Shown in pieces: positions 52,861 through 53,916 of a stretch of 53,916 bases of DNA. Origin of the DNA: Maledivibacter halophilus (GTDB lineage Bacteria > Bacillota > Clostridia > Peptostreptococcales > Caminicellaceae). The stretch is taken from the NCBI RefSeq assembly GCF_900167445.1, contig NZ_FUZT01000023.1:1-53916 (forward strand), written 5' to 3'. A model generated the notes under the pieces. It worked only from the letters and a program-made list of their open reading frames with translations, ran no database searches and was not told the origin of the DNA. Position 1 is the stretch's first letter, and every line of letters begins with the position of its first letter. A program made the translations under genes and the position numbers.

Positions 52861-52907
52861 CAAGGTACAAATATAATATTAAAAGTATTTGTACCTTGTT
52901 TTTATTT
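52861..52907 (+). terminator. Rho-independent terminator after the NCS1 remnant
   Basis: CAAGGTACAAATA (52861-52873) pairs perfectly with TATTTGTACCTTG (52886-52898), followed by TTTTTATTTT. Confidence 0.88.
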
Positions 52908-53211
52908 TGTAGAAAAATAAACGGAAATAGGCTATGAAATTTCCTCTCCTACGATTTTTATAACGTAAGCCAAAAGAATTCTCAGTGTCTACTTAATTAA
53001 GATGAATTTCTTAATCACATGTCTATATATTAAAATAATAAGAAGTTTTAATATAATAAAGAGAAAATTTAAAAAAATTAAGATAATAAATAATATGTTA
53101 AATAATACTTTATATAATATATGTACATATATCATATTGCTTGATAGAATAAAGGTAAAATTACATAATTAGTGATCAACTACTTATTATGAATAGGAGG
53201 TAAGAAAAGAA
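52908..53211. other. Intergenic region upstream of mmdA
   Basis: AT-rich, no gene seen. Contains the palindrome ATATGTACATAT near 53119 and a family B half-site (AAATTACATAATTAG, near 53159). AGGAGGTAAG at 53195 is the ribosome binding site of the next gene. Confidence 0.5.
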
Positions 53212-53916
53212 ATGGCTGTAAACAAATTAGAAGATTTGAAAAAACGCCGCCAAAAGATAATGGAAGGCGGAGGAGCAAAGAGAGTAGAAAAACAGCATGC
53301 AAAGGGAAAATTAACTGCAAGGGAAAGAATAAACCTTCTATTTGATGAGGGAAGCTTTGTAGAACTGGATGCCTTTGTAAAGCACAGATGTACAAACTTT
53401 GGTATGGAAAAACTAGAAGCTCCCGGTGAAGGAGTAGTTACAGGATACGGTATGGTAGATGGAAGATTAGTATATGCCTTTGCCCAGGACTTTACAGTAA
53501 TTGGAGGATCCCTTGGAGAAATGCATGCATCAAAGATATGTAAGGTATTGGATAATGCATTAAAGGTAGGAGCACCAGTAGTAGGACTAAATGATTCAGG
53601 TGGAGCAAGAATCCAGGAGGCTGTAGATGCCCTTTCAGGATATGGAAAGATATTTTATAGAAACACAATAGCCTCAGGAGTAATACCGCAGATATCAGCA
53701 ATCATGGGACCATGTGCAGGAGGAGCAGTGTATTCACCTGCTATAATGGACTTTATCTACATGGTAGATCAGACCAGCCAAATGTTTATAACAGGCCCCC
53801 AGGTAATAAAAACAGTAACAGGAGAAGAAGTAACGGCAGAAGCCCTTGGGGGAGCGATGACCCACAATAGTACAAGCGGTGTTGCCCATTTTGTAGCTTC
53901 AAATGATGAAGATTGT
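53212..53916 (+). CDS. mmdA: Carboxyltransferase subunit, methylmalonyl-CoA decarboxylase/propionyl-CoA carboxylase type (5' part)
   Basis: First 235 residues of a protein that runs off the right edge. KRRQKIMEGGGAKRVEKQH and GKLTARERINLLFDEGSF are the standard N-terminus of MmdA/PccB-type alpha subunits; LNDSGGARIQEAVDALSGYG and IMGPCAGGAVYSPAIMDF form the oxyanion-hole region for the acyl-CoA. ITGPQVIKTVTGEEV continues normally. Whether it is a Na+-pumping decarboxylase or a carboxylase depends on partners outside the window. AGGAGG ribosome binding site 11 nt before the ATG. Confidence 0.9.
   Translation, partial: MAVNKLEDLKKRRQKIMEGGGAKRVEKQHAKGKLTARERINLLFDEGSFVELDAFVKHRCTNFGMEKLEAPGEGVVTGYGMVDGRLVYAFAQDFTVIGGSLGEMHASKICKVLDNALKVGAPVVGLNDSGGARIQEAVDALSGYGKIFYRNTIASGVIPQISAIMGPCAGGAVYSPAIMDFIYMVDQTSQMFITGPQVIKTVTGEEVTAEALGGAMTHNSTSGVAHFVASNDEDC

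Overview
The window is AT-rich, densely coded DNA from an anaerobic, low-GC Gram-positive of the Clostridia/Tissierellia type. Four things point there: Stickland-type reductase genes (grdD; a grdI/grdH-type pair with an in-frame UGA selenocysteine codon), clostridial AAGGAGG ribosome binding sites, exported proteins that are lipoproteins rather than periplasmic, and a biotin-type acyl-CoA decarboxylase/carboxylase subunit at the right edge. No rRNA, tRNA, CRISPR array or intact insertion sequence was seen.

Layout. (1) 1-6.1 kb: end of grdD, a TetR regulator, the substrate-specific component B of betaine (or sarcosine) reductase with a Sec codon at 4115, and a BCCT transporter. (2) 6.2-8.9 kb: split YeeE/YedE sulfur transporter halves, a LysR regulator and a TusA carrier. 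(3) 9.0-18.1 kb: a dTDP-aminosugar pathway (RfbB, nucleotidyltransferase, WecE aminotransferase), a GT2 glycosyltransferase, an ATP-grasp ligase, a NitT/TauT-type ABC importer and a GT39-type membrane glycosyltransferase. (4) 18.5-28.2 kb: three secreted double-rhodanese lipoproteins, a fused YeeE/YedE protein, a CoA-disulfide/persulfide reductase-rhodanese fusion and a second NitT/TauT-type importer. (5) 28.3-37.7 kb: nucleoside hydrolase, a second YeeE-TusA-YeeE cluster, a YnjBCD-like importer coupled to two small glycosyltransferase-fold proteins and an atypical phosphotransferase. (6) 37.7-40.3 kb: a sparse stretch with a secreted protein of unknown function, a possible 53-residue membrane peptide and a LysR regulator. 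(7) 40.8-45.1 kb: a GltD-like flavoprotein with an HdrC-like tail, an HdrB-like protein, a fourth rhodanese lipoprotein and a TVP38/DedA-like membrane protein. (8) 45.2-46.7 kb: pdxST. (9) 47.2-52.8 kb: XRE-cupin regulator, cupin, HyuA/HyuB hydantoinase/oxoprolinase pair and a decayed NCS1 permease. (10) 53.2 kb to the end: start of an MmdA/PccB-type carboxyltransferase.

The unifying theme from 6 to 45 kb is handling of reduced sulfur (possibly also selenium): four extracytoplasmic rhodaneses, three YeeE/YedE loci, two TusA carriers, a persulfide reductase, three ABC importers, two LysR regulators and an Hdr-like redox pair. I propose that sulfane sulfur is processed outside the membrane, passed through YeeE pores to TusA, and reduced by the CoADR-rhodanese and Hdr-like enzymes. 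The 40.8-45.1 kb Hdr-like/rhodanese/TVP38 operon looks least like anything described.

The intergenic regions carry several imperfect palindromic repeat families (termini AGATAACCAA; GAGGAAATTGCATAAT; a nested hairpin with compensatory changes). These are the main non-coding observations. All functional statements come from reading motifs by eye; no database search was run.
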